A stretch of DNA of 64,000 nt, taken from contig CM036753.1 of assembly GCA_020796225.1 (NCBI GenBank), positions 4,021,001 through 4,085,000 of the forward strand, read 5' to 3'. A model generated the notes under the pieces. That model had not been told where the DNA came from. It ran no database searches and saw only the letters and a list, made by a program, of their open reading frames with translations. A program made the translations under genes and the position numbers. Every line of letters starts with the position of its first letter. Within the stretch, counting starts at the first letter, position 1. This DNA comes from Arion vulgaris (Eukaryota; Mollusca; Gastropoda; Stylommatophora; Arionidae). Positions 1 through 11,865 of the stretch are shown one piece after another.

Positions 1-255
1 AAGAAAACAATTCTGCAAATATTCTAGCTAAATACAATAGCAAAAAAAAGAGCTTTTAAAACCAGGAAACTTTGTATCATTGGAGACCATCGGAGAAAGA
101 TGAAGATGGAGGTGGATTAGCTATGTACCTCGTATGCTAGTAGGGACATTGGACGGAGCAGCTCTCCGATGGACAGTGACTTTTATTTTTTGTTAAAGAA
201 GAGAGAAGAGAAACACATCTTGGTGAAAAATAATCAAATAATCACAAAACAGGCT
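1..255. other. No recognisable feature
   Basis: AT-rich sequence leading into the first tandem array. No splice-bounded coding segment or known repeat recognised. Confidence 0.5.
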
Positions 256-945
256 TTTAAGTTTGATGGTAAGGGTTCATATATGAAGGAAGTATTTGAA
301 GTTGAGTGTCAAGGGTTCATATATGAAGGAAGTATGTAAAGTTGAATGGCAAGAGTTCATATATGAAGGAAGTATTTGAAGTTGGATGGCAAGGGTTCAT
401 ATATGAAGGAAGTATTTGAAGTTGAATGGCAAGAGTTCATATATGAAGGAAGTATTTGAAGTTGAGTGGCAAGGGTTCATATATGAAGGAAGTATTTGAA
501 GTTGGATGGCAAGAGTTCATATATGAAGGAAGTATTTGAAGTTGGATGGTAAGGGTTCATATATGAAGGAAGTATTTGAAGTTGAATGGCAAGAGTTCAT
601 ATATGAAGGAAGTATTTGAAGTTGAATGGCAAGAGTTCATATATGAAGGAAGTATTTGAAGTTGAGTGGCAAGGGTTCATATATGAAGGAAGTATTTGAA
701 GTTGGATGGCAAGGGTTCATATATGAAGGAAGTATTTGAAGTTGAGTGGCAAGGGTTCATATATGAAGGAAGTATTTGAAGTTGGATGGTAAGGGTTCAT
801 ATATGAAGGAAGTATTTGAAGTTGAATGGCAAGAGTTCATATATGAAGGAAGTATTTGAAGTTGGATGGCAAGAGTTCATATATGAAGGAAGTATTTGAA
901 GTTGAGTGGCAAGAGTTCATATATGAAGGAAGCATTTGAAGAAAA
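256..945 (+). repeat. 40-bp minisatellite, about 17 copies
   Basis: Unit around TTCATATATGAAGGAAGTA plus TTTGAAGTTGAATGGCAAG. Units differ mostly by G/A transitions in the GTTGRRTGG part; the array is otherwise nearly perfect, so it expanded recently. Confidence 0.97.
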
Positions 946-957
946 CCAGAAAAACAA

Positions 958-1045
958 CTTAACTGAGAGAGGTGAGAAATATAGGACTCAATTCCATAGA
1001 AGAGTTTGGGCTAGGTGCCCAGGGTAAAGCGGTATAAATGCATTG
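958..1045 (+). pseudogene. nLTR-C 3' coding remnant, degenerate
   Basis: The text around ctgagagaggtgagaaat through gtgcccagggtaaagcggta is a diverged copy of the C-terminal end of nLTR-C (compare 5370-5460 and 45487-45577), corresponding to REAGN, IGLSS and RVAQDRAV in the better copies. It is too short to set borders. Confidence 0.65.
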
Positions 1046-1119
1046 CTAAAAGACCAACGCAAACTCAATGACAACGTTAGCCATCTTGCAAGGAAAGATT
1101 AGAGAGTAATATTAGACTC

Positions 1120-2700
1120 CGAACCAAACACATATTCTTAATTATGTGGTTAAGTAGTAAACCGTCTACTTGCTTACCGTAAGTCGTAGGTTTGAGTCAT
1201 GACAGCGACGTTCTATTCACACTTACATTTTTCTGGAAGTCTCGAATCATGACAGCGACGTTCTATTCACACTTACATTTTTCTAGAAGTCTCGAATCAT
1301 GACAGCGACGTTCTATTCACACTGACATTTTTCTAGAAGTCTCGAATCATGACATCGACGTTCTATTCACACTTACATTTTTCTAGAAGTCTCGAATCAT
1401 GACATCGACGTTCTATTCACACTTACATTTTTCTGGAAGTCTCGAATCATGACAGCGACGTTCTATTCACACTTACATTTTTCTGGAAGTCTCGAATCAT
1501 GACAGCGACGTTCTATTCACACTTACATTTTTCTAGAAGTCTCGAATCATGACAGCGACGTTCTATTCACACTTACATTTTTCTGGAAGTCTCGAATCAT
1601 GACATCGCCGTTCTATTCACACTTACATTTTTCTGGAAGTCTCGAATCATGACAGCGACGTTCTATTCACACTTACATTTTTCTGGAAGTCTCGAATCAT
1701 GACAGCGACGTTCTATTCACACTGACATTTTTCTAGAAGTCTCGAATCATGACAGCGACGTTCTATTCACACTGACATTTTTCTGGAAGTCTCGAATCAT
1801 GACAGCGACGTTCTATTCACACTGACATTTTTCTGGAAGTCTCGAAACATGACAGCGACGTTCTATTCCTTATTCAAGTCTCAATCATGACAGCACGTTC
1901 TATTCCTTTTTCTGGAAGTCTTGAATCATGACAGCGCCGTTCTATTCACACTTACATTTTTCTAGAAGTCTCGAATCATGACAGCGCCGTTCTATTCACA
2001 CTTACATTTTTCTAGAAGTCTCGAATCATGACAGCGACGTTCTATTCACACTTACATTTTTCTAGAAGTCTCGAATCATGACAGCGACGTTCTATTCACA
2101 CTTACATTTTTCTAGAAGTCTCGAATCATGACAGCGCCGTTCTATTCACACTTACATTTTTCTAGAAGTCTCGAATCATGACATCGCCGTTCTATTCACA
2201 CTTACATTTTTCTAGAAGTCTCGAATCATGACAGCGACGTTCTATTCACACTTACATTTTTCTAGAAGTCTCGAATCATGACAGCGACGTTCTATTCACA
2301 CTTACATTTTTCTAGAAGTCTCGAATCATGACAGCGACGTTCTATTCACACTTACATTTTTCTAGAAGTCTCGAATCATGACAGCGACGTTCTATTCACA
2401 CTGACATTTTTCTAGAAGTCTCGAATCATGACAGCGACGTTCTATTCACACTGACATTTTTCTGGAAGTCTCGAATCATGACAGCGACGTTCTATTCACA
2501 CTGACATTTTTCTGGAAGTCTTTAAGATTATTTGCTGAGTCAATGTAGGTCGTACTTTGTGCAATACTTTCGGCAGAAGGCGTGACATTTCTGCGGTAAG
2601 GGACATAACCAAATGGGGAACATCCGCTGTCAATAAAGGCAATCTTTGCTTAATGGGTGACATAGCTCAACGATAACACACTCCACAATACCAACTGTGT
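1120..2700 (+). mobile_element. SINE-7: tRNA-like head with expanded internal array
   Basis: 1140-1200 resembles a tRNA-derived head ending in a box-B-like GGTTTGAGTC (1189-1198). The 50-bp array starts in this box. Downstream of the array, 2540-2620 (cgtactttgtgcaatact...ggcagaag) resembles 62120-62160, suggesting a shared SINE body. The element assignment is an inference; the array is directly visible. Confidence 0.5.
1192..2520 (+). repeat. 50-bp minisatellite, about 26 copies
   Basis: Unit TCGAATCATGACAGCGACGT followed by TCTATTCACACTTACATTTT and TCTGGAAGTC. Point variants at a few fixed places (AGCGACG/ATCGCCG, CTTACA/CTGACA, TCTRG) are shared between non-adjacent units. One shortened, corrupted block lies at 1866-1920. 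Confidence 0.97.
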
Positions 2701-3034
2701 GCGCATCATCATGAAACCGTTCACCACCATCTATTCAGGTGTCAAACGTTGGGTAATGTCAGGTAAAATCTTCTTCAACCATGATCAGATAAACAGAACA
2801 CATATTATATAGAACAACATAACAACTTATAAACACATGCAGTTGCTACTACATAACATTGTACCGAAGGGCATGAGCACAAGTACCGTTGAATCTTTGA
2901 AGAAGAAAAACAATGTAACGCATCATGTCAGGTACCACATGAATATAGTTCAATATAGTTTCACTACAACCAGTCTCAAATGGCTTTAGATAATAGTTTC
3001 ACTTTGATTTATATAATTAACTTTGTAATATAGT
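2700..3034. other. No recognisable feature
   Basis: Unique-looking AT-rich sequence between SINE-7 and the SINE-6 copy. Confidence 0.5.
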
Positions 3035-3720
3035 TTCATGAGAACAATGAGTTTTTGTTTTGAAATGTATGTTTGGTAAGAACACCACAGGAATCAACGG
3101 AAACAATGTATATGATCTATAATTAGACAATGTACAAATATTAGGAGCTTTCGAAAAAACAAATAGACAAACACAGAATTCGAACCATTTACCCTTATTT
3201 CTGACGACACCCATTGCTTAGCCTAGCAATACGAGCGTCATTACGACACCCATCGCCTATCCTAGCAATACGATCGTTCTTACGACACCCATTACCTAGC
3301 TTAGCAATACGAGCGTTCTTACGACACCCATTACCTAGCTTAGCAATACGAGCGTTCTTACGACACACATTACCTAGCTTAGCAATACGAACGTTCTTAC
3401 GTCACTCCTTGCCTAGACTAACAATACGAACGTTCTTACGTCACTCATTGCCTAGCCTAACAATACGAGCGTTCTTACGACACCCATTGCCTAGCCTAAC
3501 AATACGAGCGTTCTTACGTCACTCATTACCTAGCCTAACAATACGAGCTTTATTACGACACACATTACCTAGCCTAGCAATACGAGCGTTCTTACGAACA
3601 CAATCAGCGAGACATTAAAAAAAACGTCTTGAGGAGTGTCTTTCACAAACGCTTCGTTTATGCTAGACACAGAATAATTAGGTAAGGTTCGATCGAACAG
3701 TGTTTCATCCAAAGTTTCAC
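3035..3720 (-). mobile_element. SINE-6 copy 1, head tandemly amplified
   Basis: Reverse-complement homolog of 11400-11960. On the minus strand the order is flank (gttcgatcgaacc...ctgtgtctagc), about ten 39-bp head units, then aaataagggtaaatggttcgaat (box-B-like GGTTCGAAT) and a single-copy body (gctcctaatatttgtacat, tctaattatagatc). Both flanks match copy 2, so this is one dispersed element and not two independent arrays. Confidence 0.75.
3214..3605 (-). repeat. 39-bp minisatellite, about 10 copies (SINE-6 head)
   Basis: Unit ATACGAGCGTTCTTACGACA plus CCCATTGCCTAGCCTAGCA. The same unit in the opposite orientation forms the 11530-11815 array. Because 39 is divisible by three the array reads open on one strand; this is not a gene. 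Confidence 0.95.
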
Positions 3721-3779
3721 CCATTTGCTGCAGTAACTTCCATATATAAATATATACGAGTTTCAATGAAATAGATAAC

Positions 3780-4380
3780 AATGGTTATCTTCAGTCTATC
3801 CTGATAGTTTTGATATATAGTTTCTTTATAATCTATTCTAATAGCCTATGTATATAGTTTCTCTATACTCTATTGTAATAGCTTAGTTTCTCTATACTCT
3901 ATTGTAATAACTTCTGTATATAGTTTTTCTACAATCTATTGTAATAACTTCTGTATATAGTTTCTCTATACTCTATTGCAATAGCTTCTGCATATAGTTT
4001 CTCTATACTCTATTGTAATAGCTTCTGTATATAGTTTTTCTACAATCTATTCTAATAGCTTCTGTATATAGATTCTCTATACTCTATTGTAATAGCTTCT
4101 GTATATAGTTTTTCTACAATCTATTCTAATAGCTTCTGTATATAGTTTCTCTATAATCTATTGTAATATCTTTGGTACATAATTTTCTACAGTCTATTTC
4201 AAAAGCTTTTGTAAATAGCTTCTCTGCAGTCCATCAAAATAGCTTTTTATACATAGCTTCAGTCTATCATAACAACTTTTGTATATAATTTTCTACTGTC
4301 TATCCTAATAGTTTTGATATATAATTTAAATGTAGTCTATCCTAACAGCTTTTGTATAGAGTTTCACTAAATTCTATGCT
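3780..4380 (+). repeat. 37-bp degenerate minisatellite, about 15 copies
   Basis: Unit TATATAGTTTCTCTATACTC plus TATTGTAATAGCTTCTG. Units decay steadily towards 4380, so the array is old at its right end. Confidence 0.9.
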
Positions 4381-4384
4381 AAAA

Positions 4385-5300
4385 ACTCAGTTCTTTACAA
4401 GCATGAAGCAACAGACGACGGCTGACTATAATTGACGTGATTTGAATCTCACCATGTACATCTGATTGCCACTTAAAGCATTATGTCATGATGAAATGAT
4501 GTCCTTTGGGTTCAGTTGTCTACTGGAGATGTGACGTCCAGACAACTGTCTGACAGTTCATGGCCATAAAGTGGCAATATTGAGAATGGAATGGAAGCAA
4601 ACATATAACATATATCCCATGTGATTGTCAGCTCATGTTGGCTTAGTCATATTTTTCTGCAATGATGCAGAAGCGATTGTTGTCCCTAAGTGTAGTGTAC
4701 ATCAAATAAGTAAACAAATATATACACCCTGTTTTTATACCATGAGGTATAGTGAAGGACTTTGGTGTTCGGCCCGTATTATTTATTGACTATCAGTAGA
4801 CCATGTGTAATGTAAGCAACATCACACAGGTCATCTTTACTTAATATGTGTTTTCTGGTACACAACAAAAGTTGGATCGATCTGAGAACTATTGCAGTCG
4901 GAAACACATTTCTAATCCGAACCACTTCCCTAAGAAGTCAGTGCACTAACCACTATGTTATGCCATCTCTCTCCTCTCTCTCTCTCTCTTCATATGGTGT
5001 TAGAAGTGGTATAGTAGTGTACATACCTTTGATAAATTGAGTTATCTGTGAATTTTAAACGTAATCCCTACATCAGACAGAATATTGACTGTTCTAATGT
5101 TAGAAGGCTGATCTGCAAATCATAGATTCACTAAGCAAATTCCCCACCACTAGATTGTCTGCCAAGTTCTACTATACTCTAAGAATGTATACAAATATTC
5201 AAGATAAAATGGTCATCAAATATTGATTCACTGCTTATTTACAACAGATGGTCTTCATCACAAAGTCTGGTTGTCATATGTTTACATCTTTATTTTTAGT
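4385..5300. other. No gene recognised; short CT run
   Basis: Unique-looking sequence upstream of the first receptor exon found; a short (TC)n run lies near 4970-4990. No coding exon recognised. Confidence 0.5.
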
Positions 5301-5308
5301 CAGTGTCA

Positions 5309-5515
5309 GTATTGCAGTGGGATGCAAAGGGTTCAAGAAAGAGAGGTCGACCCAAGGAGACCCTGAAACGAACTTTGCTGAGAGAGGCAGGAAATATCGG
5401 TCTCAGTTCCATGGAGGTAATTGAGCGAGTTGCCCAGGATAGAGCGGTATGGAGAAATTACTTGTAGGCCCCATGTAACGTATAATGGTACGAGAGGAAT
5501 TATTATTATTATCAG
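5309..5515 (+). pseudogene. nLTR-C 3' end, 5'-truncated
   Basis: C-terminal coding and 3' end of the element also seen at 44507-45623: KWDAK, ERGRPKETLKRTLLREAGN and RVAQDRAVWRNYL can be read with frame breaks, then gtacgaggggaattattatt-type 3' end with ATT repeats. The copy is roughly 200 bases long, a typical 5' truncation. Confidence 0.85.
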
Positions 5516-5849
5516 TCTAGCTTCTCACCAACAGAAAATATACACATATGCCCAGTAGACAAGAAGTTGTTCATATTGTATAGCAGTGGTAATGTACACA
5601 ATGAAATCCCTACTTTATAGCACCACTACTAAGCGGTACTGAGCATTGTTTCAGATCTGATCGGTCATATGAAGACACAGAGCTTGAGTTCTATGACGAT
5701 GCAGTATGACTACCTTATCGACAAAACTGTAATAGATGTCAGACGATGTGTCTCAACCTGTCTGTAAATACGCACAAAACTGATAAAGATGCAGTCTTGA
5801 GTAAGAAAATATTCTTGCAAAAATTATAATATAACTTCCTCAGCGATGA

Positions 5850-6060
5850 TAACAAGTCTATGATTGTGTTGCTTCACCTCAAGTTGTTCATGTCAGCTTC
5901 ACTCTCATGTGTGTTGCACAAGGTTGTCTCATATGGTTGAGTAGTTCATCTTCACCTCTCACAATGTGTTGTTCATGCTTCTCTAGATGTGTTGCTCATG
6001 CTTCACCTCTCAGATGTGTGTGGTCATGCTTCATCTCGGTGTATGGAGGTGCATGTAAAG
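5850..6060 (+). repeat. Degenerate tandem repeat (TTCATGCTTCACCTCTC type)
   Basis: Four or five irregular copies of a motif around TGTGTTGTTCATGCTTCACC. Period is variable, about 35 to 45 bases. Confidence 0.5.
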
Positions 6061-6119
6061 TAATTCTAGAACACAAACTCTCAGGGTGGGTATTAAATCG
6101 AAGTTAGAGATATCGTGTT

Positions 6120-7460
6120 TTGTCTTATGCTAGCATCCCGTTTACATGCGCCATAAATGCAACTGATTCTCAACTATGCAGTCTTTCTTCGCGTTACAGT
6201 GAGACATTTGACATATTGGATTCCAGTACATGTTTCGTACAGAAGATGCTGGTTTATTGTGTACTGTGTTTTTGCCGAAAAAATATGTAATTCAATGTCT
6301 AGCGAGTAAGATCGATATGCCATACAACAAATTGTTCAATCTCACAAGTAAGAAGATTATTGATTACAAATCATGAAATTGTCAATTCACATCTGAAGTG
6401 AGACCAGATATTAACTCAAATAGACAATGTTTAAATCTAGAAGTGGATGATATTGCCAGTACAAATAGAAATTGTTCAATTCACTTTGAAGTGAGACCAG
6501 ATTATTGATTACAAAAGTTGTTCATATCTCTACTAAAGTGAGATCAGATTATTGACTACACAAAGCAACTGTCAAATTCTCTTCAGAAAAGTCAACATTG
6601 TTCTTAATTCGATTATTCTCAAACAAAATTAATTTGACTACATTTGCATTATATCGCAGACCAAACTTTTAAATTTTCCAAACCCAGCATTATATCGGCA
6701 CATCCTTAAACGCTCATATATTGTTTCAAATTGCCCAGCATTAACTCTAGAGTTTTTCAAGCCTTAGAAAAACGTTTCATTTACTGACATCGTTCACCAC
6801 TTACCATATTCACCCTTTTTTCTCTGGCTGTATCAAACAGCACATTCAGTCAACATAAATCGCTGTTCCATTCAGTTCTGACAACCAACATCCTGTAACT
6901 GACAAAGTCAACAGAAAAGTGACTTAATTGAATCGTGACAATTATGCTTCTCATGATTGAACGAATAATGTTAAAGGATTTTTTATTTATCTTTGTCACA
7001 GAGAAAATCTAATCCAAGTACTACTTATCCATGTCAACTATGACAAATGACAGAATGTCACAAATAGAACAAATTGAGCTATTCATCTGGGAATTAGAGC
7101 AGATTTGTATTGCCTCAGATTTACACACAGCGAATGGACTAATTGATATAATTTACAATGTTAAGATCCAATATAGTTTAGATGATATAGTTCTGGTCTT
7201 AAAGTTAGTATTCTCATGTAGAGGCACTGGGAGGTAACAGTGGACTATGTGACCAAACCACTCACCGTGCGCCGAAGGTCAGAGAAAAATTGTGGTACAA
7301 ACACATTCATGACTTTTCGAGTTTCAATTTAAATTTGCTTGGTGCAGACCATTAGTGACCCTTCTTAGATCACTTTACTCTCAAATATAATTTATGTAAA
7401 CGAAATAGAACTTTACTTTCCACAGTACAATGTATTGAATTGTTTTAGAAGTTCAGGTTC
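6120..7460. other. No gene recognised; degenerate repeats at 6330-6570
   Basis: Mostly unique sequence. Between 6330 and 6570 three or four diverged copies of AAGTGAGACCAGATTATTGA with adjoining TTGTTCAATTCAC occur at irregular spacing. Confidence 0.5.
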
Positions 7461-7745
7461 AATACGAATTGTGTGTGTTTAACAAACCACAAGGAATGAA
7501 GTGGTTTGGCCACTTAATAAGAATGCGTCCATACTCCACAATATACAAAGTCTTCTACAACAGAACATCGGGAAAGAAGGCAAGAGGAAGACCACGAAAA
7601 AGATGGTTAGATGGCATAACAGAATCCTGTGAAAGAGCAAAAATAACAATCACCCAAGCCACCAGAACAGCGCAAGACAAAAACAGAAAATCATGCAACT
7701 GGGCAACAACCAGGTAGCAGTGTGACGACACAAGAAGAAGAAGAA
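7460..7745 (+). pseudogene. nLTR-A 3' end, 5'-truncated
   Basis: C-terminal coding of a non-LTR retrotransposon: MKWFGHLIRM, ASGKKARGRPRKRW-like (here TSGKKARGRPRKRW) and LDGITESCERAKITITQATR, ending in a WATTR stop and a tail gacgacacaagaagaagaag. It matches 22030-22279, 29100-29327 and 51760-52018. Not a host gene. Confidence 0.9.
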
Positions 7746-7874
7746 GAACCTTCCACCGCTTAAATAGGTGAGCTTGGGAACTGCATTGTGTAGATTTGGA
7801 CTTCGGAATTCTATGTTTTTATTTTAAATAAAAAATGAAATTAAGTACATGCGCAGGCGTACACAGTATGTACA

Positions 7875-8000
7875 GATTGTTGTTGTTGTTGTTGTTAGTT
7901 GGTGGGTTAAGCCTCTATGTGGCCGAGGCACGTCCCTTTCAACCTAAGACCTATGTCTTTTTGGTTATATCTAGGTACAGATAAGACATATCTTGGTTTA
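7875..8000. mobile_element. Possible SINE remnant with GTT repeats
   Basis: A (GTT)n run at 7878-7897 is followed by a GC-richer stretch (taagcctctatgtggccgag). It looks like the tail end of an antisense retroposon lying directly before the ectodomain exon. Weak. Confidence 0.3.
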
Positions 8001-8012
8001 TATATTTGTCAG

Positions 8013-8122
8013 GATATGCTGAGAAGAGATGTACAGAAGACGGCAGATGGTTTTCCTTTGCAAACACCAGCAGAGAACAAATGAATGAGTGGACGGACTA
8101 CACAAAATGTCTGGATAAAGCT
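8013..8122 (+). CDS. Class B1 GPCR exon: end of hormone-receptor ectodomain
   Basis: Encodes the C-terminal part of the extracellular hormone-binding domain. Acceptor tatttgtcag ends at 8012 and donor gtaagt begins at 8123. The exon enters one base into a codon and leaves at a codon boundary. It reads YAEKRCTEDGRWF, then EWTDYTKC, then LDKA. The two cysteines and the tryptophans are the family's conserved ectodomain positions; the R-C-x-x-D-G-x-W segment and the W-x-x-Y-T-x-C end are diagnostic. The preceding exon with the first ectodomain cysteines was not found between 1 and 8012, so it probably lies upstream of the window. Only about four residues separate the last cysteine from the next exon, fewer than in some vertebrate members, so a small exon in the 29.5-kb intron cannot be excluded. 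Confidence 0.92.
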
Positions 8123-8234
8123 GTAAGTATAATTATCTATTAGCAAAGAGTAAATCTTGAAATCATTGTTCTTGTGACAATGTCTATTTTAGTTTGAACA
8201 ATAAATTGTAACTAACTCAGATCAAATTAATACA

Positions 8235-8745
8235 GTAGAGAAAACATCATTCCTGAAGATGAGAAGCATTATCTGCAACAAGTCCTTGTCAATCCCGATC
8301 AGTATGCGAGTTATCCAGTGCTACATAAAACCAATACTGACATATGGATGCGAGGCATGGACAGTGAGCACACAGATCGAAAAATCTCTGAGGGCCACAG
8401 AAATGTGGTTTTATAGAAGAATGATGAGAATCCCATGGACTGCTAAAATGACTAATGTTGAGGTGTTGAATGAGATCAAGACACAGAGAAAGCTTATCAT
8501 CAATATAAGAAAGAGGCAGTCATCATTTTTCGGGCATGTGATGAGGAGGGGAGCATTAGAACACATTGTGACAACCGGTAAAATCGAGGGTAGACGAAAC
8601 AGGGGAAGACAGAGATAGAAAATTTTGGATAGCCTGACTTCATGGCACGGTAGAGTGTCAACATCTGACTTGATAGCAAACACCAACGACAGAGATTTGT
8701 GGAGATCCATGATCGCCTACGCCAGCCGGCGCGGAACCTGATGAT
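8235..8745 (+). pseudogene. nLTR-B C-terminal region and 3' end
   Basis: 5'-truncated non-LTR element. It reads QCYIKPILTYGCEAWTV, ATEMWFYRRMMRIPWTAKM, FFGHVMRRGALEHIVTTGKI and EGRRNRGRQR, then after a stop SLTSWHGR and SMIAYASRR, ending cctgatgatgatgag. This copy is the best reference for the arrays and fragments at 20.8-24.3, 30.3, 53.6 and 56.4-59.9 kb. Confidence 0.92.
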
Positions 8746-8794
8746 GATGAGAGAAATCCATGACGATCAAGATTAGGAGGGAAAATGGCGGTGC

Positions 8795-9235
8795 ATTTTG
8801 ACTAAAAAGATATATAGACGTTTGCGTGTATATGACTGCAGTTTGACTAAAAGTGTACAGAGGAGTTTGCGTGTATATGACTGTAGTTTGACTAAAAGTG
8901 TACAGAGAGTTTGGTGATATGACTGCAGTTTGACTAAAAGTGTACAGGGAGTTTGCTGTATATGACTGTAGTTTGACTAAAAGTGTACAGAGGAGTTTGC
9001 GTGTATATGACTGCAGTTTGACTGAAAGTGTACAGAGGAGTTTGCATGCATATGACTGCAGTTTGACTAAAAGTGTACAGAGGAGTTTGCATGCATATGA
9101 CTGCAGTTTGACTAAAAGTGTACAGAGGAGTTTGCATGCATATGACTGCAGTTTGACTAAAAGTGTACAGAGGAGTTTGCATGCATATGACTGCAGTTTG
9201 ACTAAAAGTGTACAGAGGAGTTGGTTTAGCAATAT
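8795..9235 (+). repeat. 45-bp minisatellite, about 10 copies
   Basis: Unit GTTTGACTAAAAGTGTACAG plus AGGAGTTTGCATGCATATGA and CTGCA. It begins about 50 bases after the nLTR-B 3' end. Period 45 keeps several frames open; no gene. Confidence 0.96.
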
Positions 9236-9314
9236 GCATGACTGCACGTTTTCCATGTTCTGTCCCTCCACTTGGTAATAACTTGCTTAATTTCTTGCGT
9301 TCATGATGTGAAAT

Positions 9315-10425
9315 ATGCACGAAGTATCATTTCAGATCGCTGATTAAACCATATCTCAATACTGTAAATGTTATAATAGTGACGTAGTATTATTTCTCTG
9401 TCGCTGGTTCAACCATATCTCATGAACTTCAAATGTTATAATAGTGACGTAAGTATATTTCTGTCGCTGTTCAACCATATCTCATACACTTCAAATGTTA
9501 TAATAGTGACGTAAGTAATATTTCTCTGTCGCTGGTTCAACCATATCTTATACACTTCAAATGTTATAATAGTGACGTATATATTTCTCTGTCGCTGGTT
9601 CAACCAGATCTCATACACTTCAAATGTTATAATAGTGACGTGAGTATTATTTCTCTGTCGCTGGTTAAACCAGATCTCATACACTGTAAATGTTATAATA
9701 GTGACGGAGTAATATTTCTCGTCGCTGGTTAACCAGATCTCATACACTGTAAATGTTATAATAGTGACGTGAGTATTATTTCTCTGTCGCTGGTTCAACC
9801 ATATCTCATACACTTCAAATGTTATAATAGTGACGTATATATTCTCTGTCGCTGGTTAAACCAGATCTCATACACTGTAAATGTTATAATAGTGATGTAA
9901 GTAATATTTCTCTGTCGCTGGTTCAACCATATCTCATACACTTCAAATGTTATAATAGTGACGTAAGTAATATTTCTCTGTCGCTCGTTCAACCATATCT
10001 CATACACTTCAAATGTTATAATAGTGACGTAAGTAATATTTCTCTGTCGCTGGTTCAACCATATCTCATACACTTCAAATGTTATAATAGTGACGTAAGT
10101 AATATTTCTCGTCGCTCGTTCAACCATATCTATACACTTCAAATGTTATAATAGTGACGTAGTAATATTCTCTGTCGCTGTTCAACCATATCTCATACAC
10201 TTCAAATGTTATAATAGTGACGTAAGTAATATTTCTCTGTCGCTGGTTCAACCATATCTCATACACTTCAAATGTTATAATAGTGACGTAAGTAATATTT
10301 CTCTGTCGCTCGTTCAACCATATCTTATACACTGCAAATGTTATAATAGTGACGTAATAGTTCTCTGTCGCTCGTTCAACCATATCTTATACACTGCAAA
10401 TGTTATAATAGTGAGGGCAGTGTCA
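9315..10425 (+). repeat. 66-bp minisatellite, about 17 copies, with CRE-like motif
   Basis: Unit contains TCTCTGTCGCTGGTTCAACC, ATATCTCATACACTTCAAAT and GTTATAATAGTGACGTAAG. Most units carry TGACGTAA or TGACGTGA. Many units differ by one-base deletions, unlike neighbouring arrays. Confidence 0.95.
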
Positions 10426-10477
10426 TTTCTCTATTTTCAGTGTGATTTCTTTCTTCTTCTTCCAATGTTTTCAAACA

Positions 10478-10625
10478 TAAACTTGTACACTTGTAAGTAG
10501 CATAAACTTGTACACTTGTAAGTAGCATAAACTTGTACACTTGTAAGTAGCATAAACTTGTACACTTGTAAGTAGCATAAACTTGTACACTTGTAAGTAA
10601 CATAAACTTGTACACTTGTAAGTAG
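10478..10625 (+). repeat. 25-bp minisatellite, 6 copies
   Basis: Unit CATAAACTTGTACACTTGTA plus AGTAG, nearly perfect. Confidence 0.96.
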
Positions 10626-10699
10626 TAACTGGTCAAAAAAAGTCTCCGTATAACTTGTCTCAGATTGACATCAGAGTTGGTCATGTATTTTTCCTATGT

Positions 10700-11075
10700 T
10701 CATTGCGTCTTGGAAACTTGCAGAATGTGTGTCTCTGTCAACTTGTTGGTGCCATGTTTGCATACGTCAGTATAATATATCGTTTACTTGTTCAACAGAT
10801 GGTTTCTCAGTCTATTATGCCCAGATCGTAGCGGACAGATGACAACCTGTTCTTTATTCTGTTTGTAGATGACATTTTATTTCTGTTGACCTGGGTGATC
10901 TCTTCCTCATTTGTTCCTATAAGCCATTTGTATCCGTGCTTTCATTTTCTCATATGTCATACTGGTGTCTGTCTGGGGTAACTTGCCGCCTGACTTTTGC
11001 CAATATATCTATTGTTTCGTTGCTAACTATACCGCAGTGGGATGGTATCCGCGGTATTACTACTCTCTCAAAAAA
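10700..11075 (-). pseudogene. RNase H region of a degraded non-LTR retrotransposon
   Basis: On the minus strand the text around 11055 reads RIPSHCGIVSNETIDILAK, the end of an RNase H domain (I/jockey-type elements carry the similar W-I-P-S-H-x-G-I-x-G-N-E-x-A-D signature; the Asp is one of the catalytic carboxylates). Further on, with frame breaks, TSMTYEKMKARIQMAYRN and GHNRLRNHL are readable, the usual order in this region. Stops and frameshifts show it is dead. This is the only RNase H trace in the window, so it belongs to a different clade from nLTR-A and -B. Confidence 0.75.
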
Positions 11076-11269
11076 GTTGCTTAGTTGGCATAGACGCAGT
11101 TTTTTTTAAGATTTCTTCTTGATTTTTTAATGCAGTGCTTACCAACAGAGCAGCAGTAATAAAACTACTTTTTCTTGCTTCTGTTGGTTCCCCTGGAGTG
11201 CTTAACAAAACAAACGTCGAACTCTTATGTTACAATAAACTTGAAGCTACTTTCAATGAAGCTACTTGC

Positions 11270-11355
11270 ATGATTGTTATATGTGTATGCATGATTATTA
11301 TATGTGTATGCATGATTGTTATATGTGTATGCATGATTGTTATATGTGTATGCAT
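11270..11355 (+). repeat. 21-bp repeat, 4 copies
   Basis: Unit ATGATTGTTATATGTGTATG plus C. Confidence 0.95.
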
Positions 11356-11529
11356 GTGTACATGTATGGTATTGTCTCGTCTCAAATATACAAACACAAA
11401 AGATTATAGAATGTGTTTGTGCAAATACTGTTCGAGCGAACCTAACCTGATTATTCTGTGTCTAGCTAAAACAAAGAGTTTGTGAAAGACACTCCTAAGT
11501 AACGATTTTTAAAAAAATCTCATGCTAGT

Positions 11530-11815
11530 TGTGGGTGTGAGAACGCTCGTATTGCTAGGCTAGGCAATGAGTGCCGTAAGAACACTCGTATTGCTAGACT
11601 AGGCAAGGAGTGCCGTAAGAACGCTCGTATTGCTAGGCTAGGCAATGGGTGTCGTAAGAACGCTCGTATTGCTAGGCTAGGCAATGGGTGTCGTAAGAAC
11701 GCTCGTATTGCTAGGCTAGGCAATGAGTGCCGTAAGAACGCTTGTATTGCTAGGCTAGGCAATGTGTGCCGTAAGAACGCTCGTATTGCTAGGCTAGGCA
11801 ATGTGTGCTGTAAGA
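11530..11815 (+). repeat. 39-bp minisatellite, about 7 copies (SINE-6 head)
   Basis: Unit CGTAAGAACGCTCGTATTGC plus TAGGCTAGGCAATGGGTGT; inverted relative to the 3214-3605 array. Confidence 0.95.
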
Positions 11816-11865
11816 AATAAGGGTAAGTGGTTCGAATCCTGTGTTTGGTAATTTCTTTCTTCGGA

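Noticed and set aside
1..8012. Upstream ectodomain exon of the receptor
   Set aside because: I looked for a spliced segment with the family's first cysteines and C-W-P motif and found none with acceptable splice sites.
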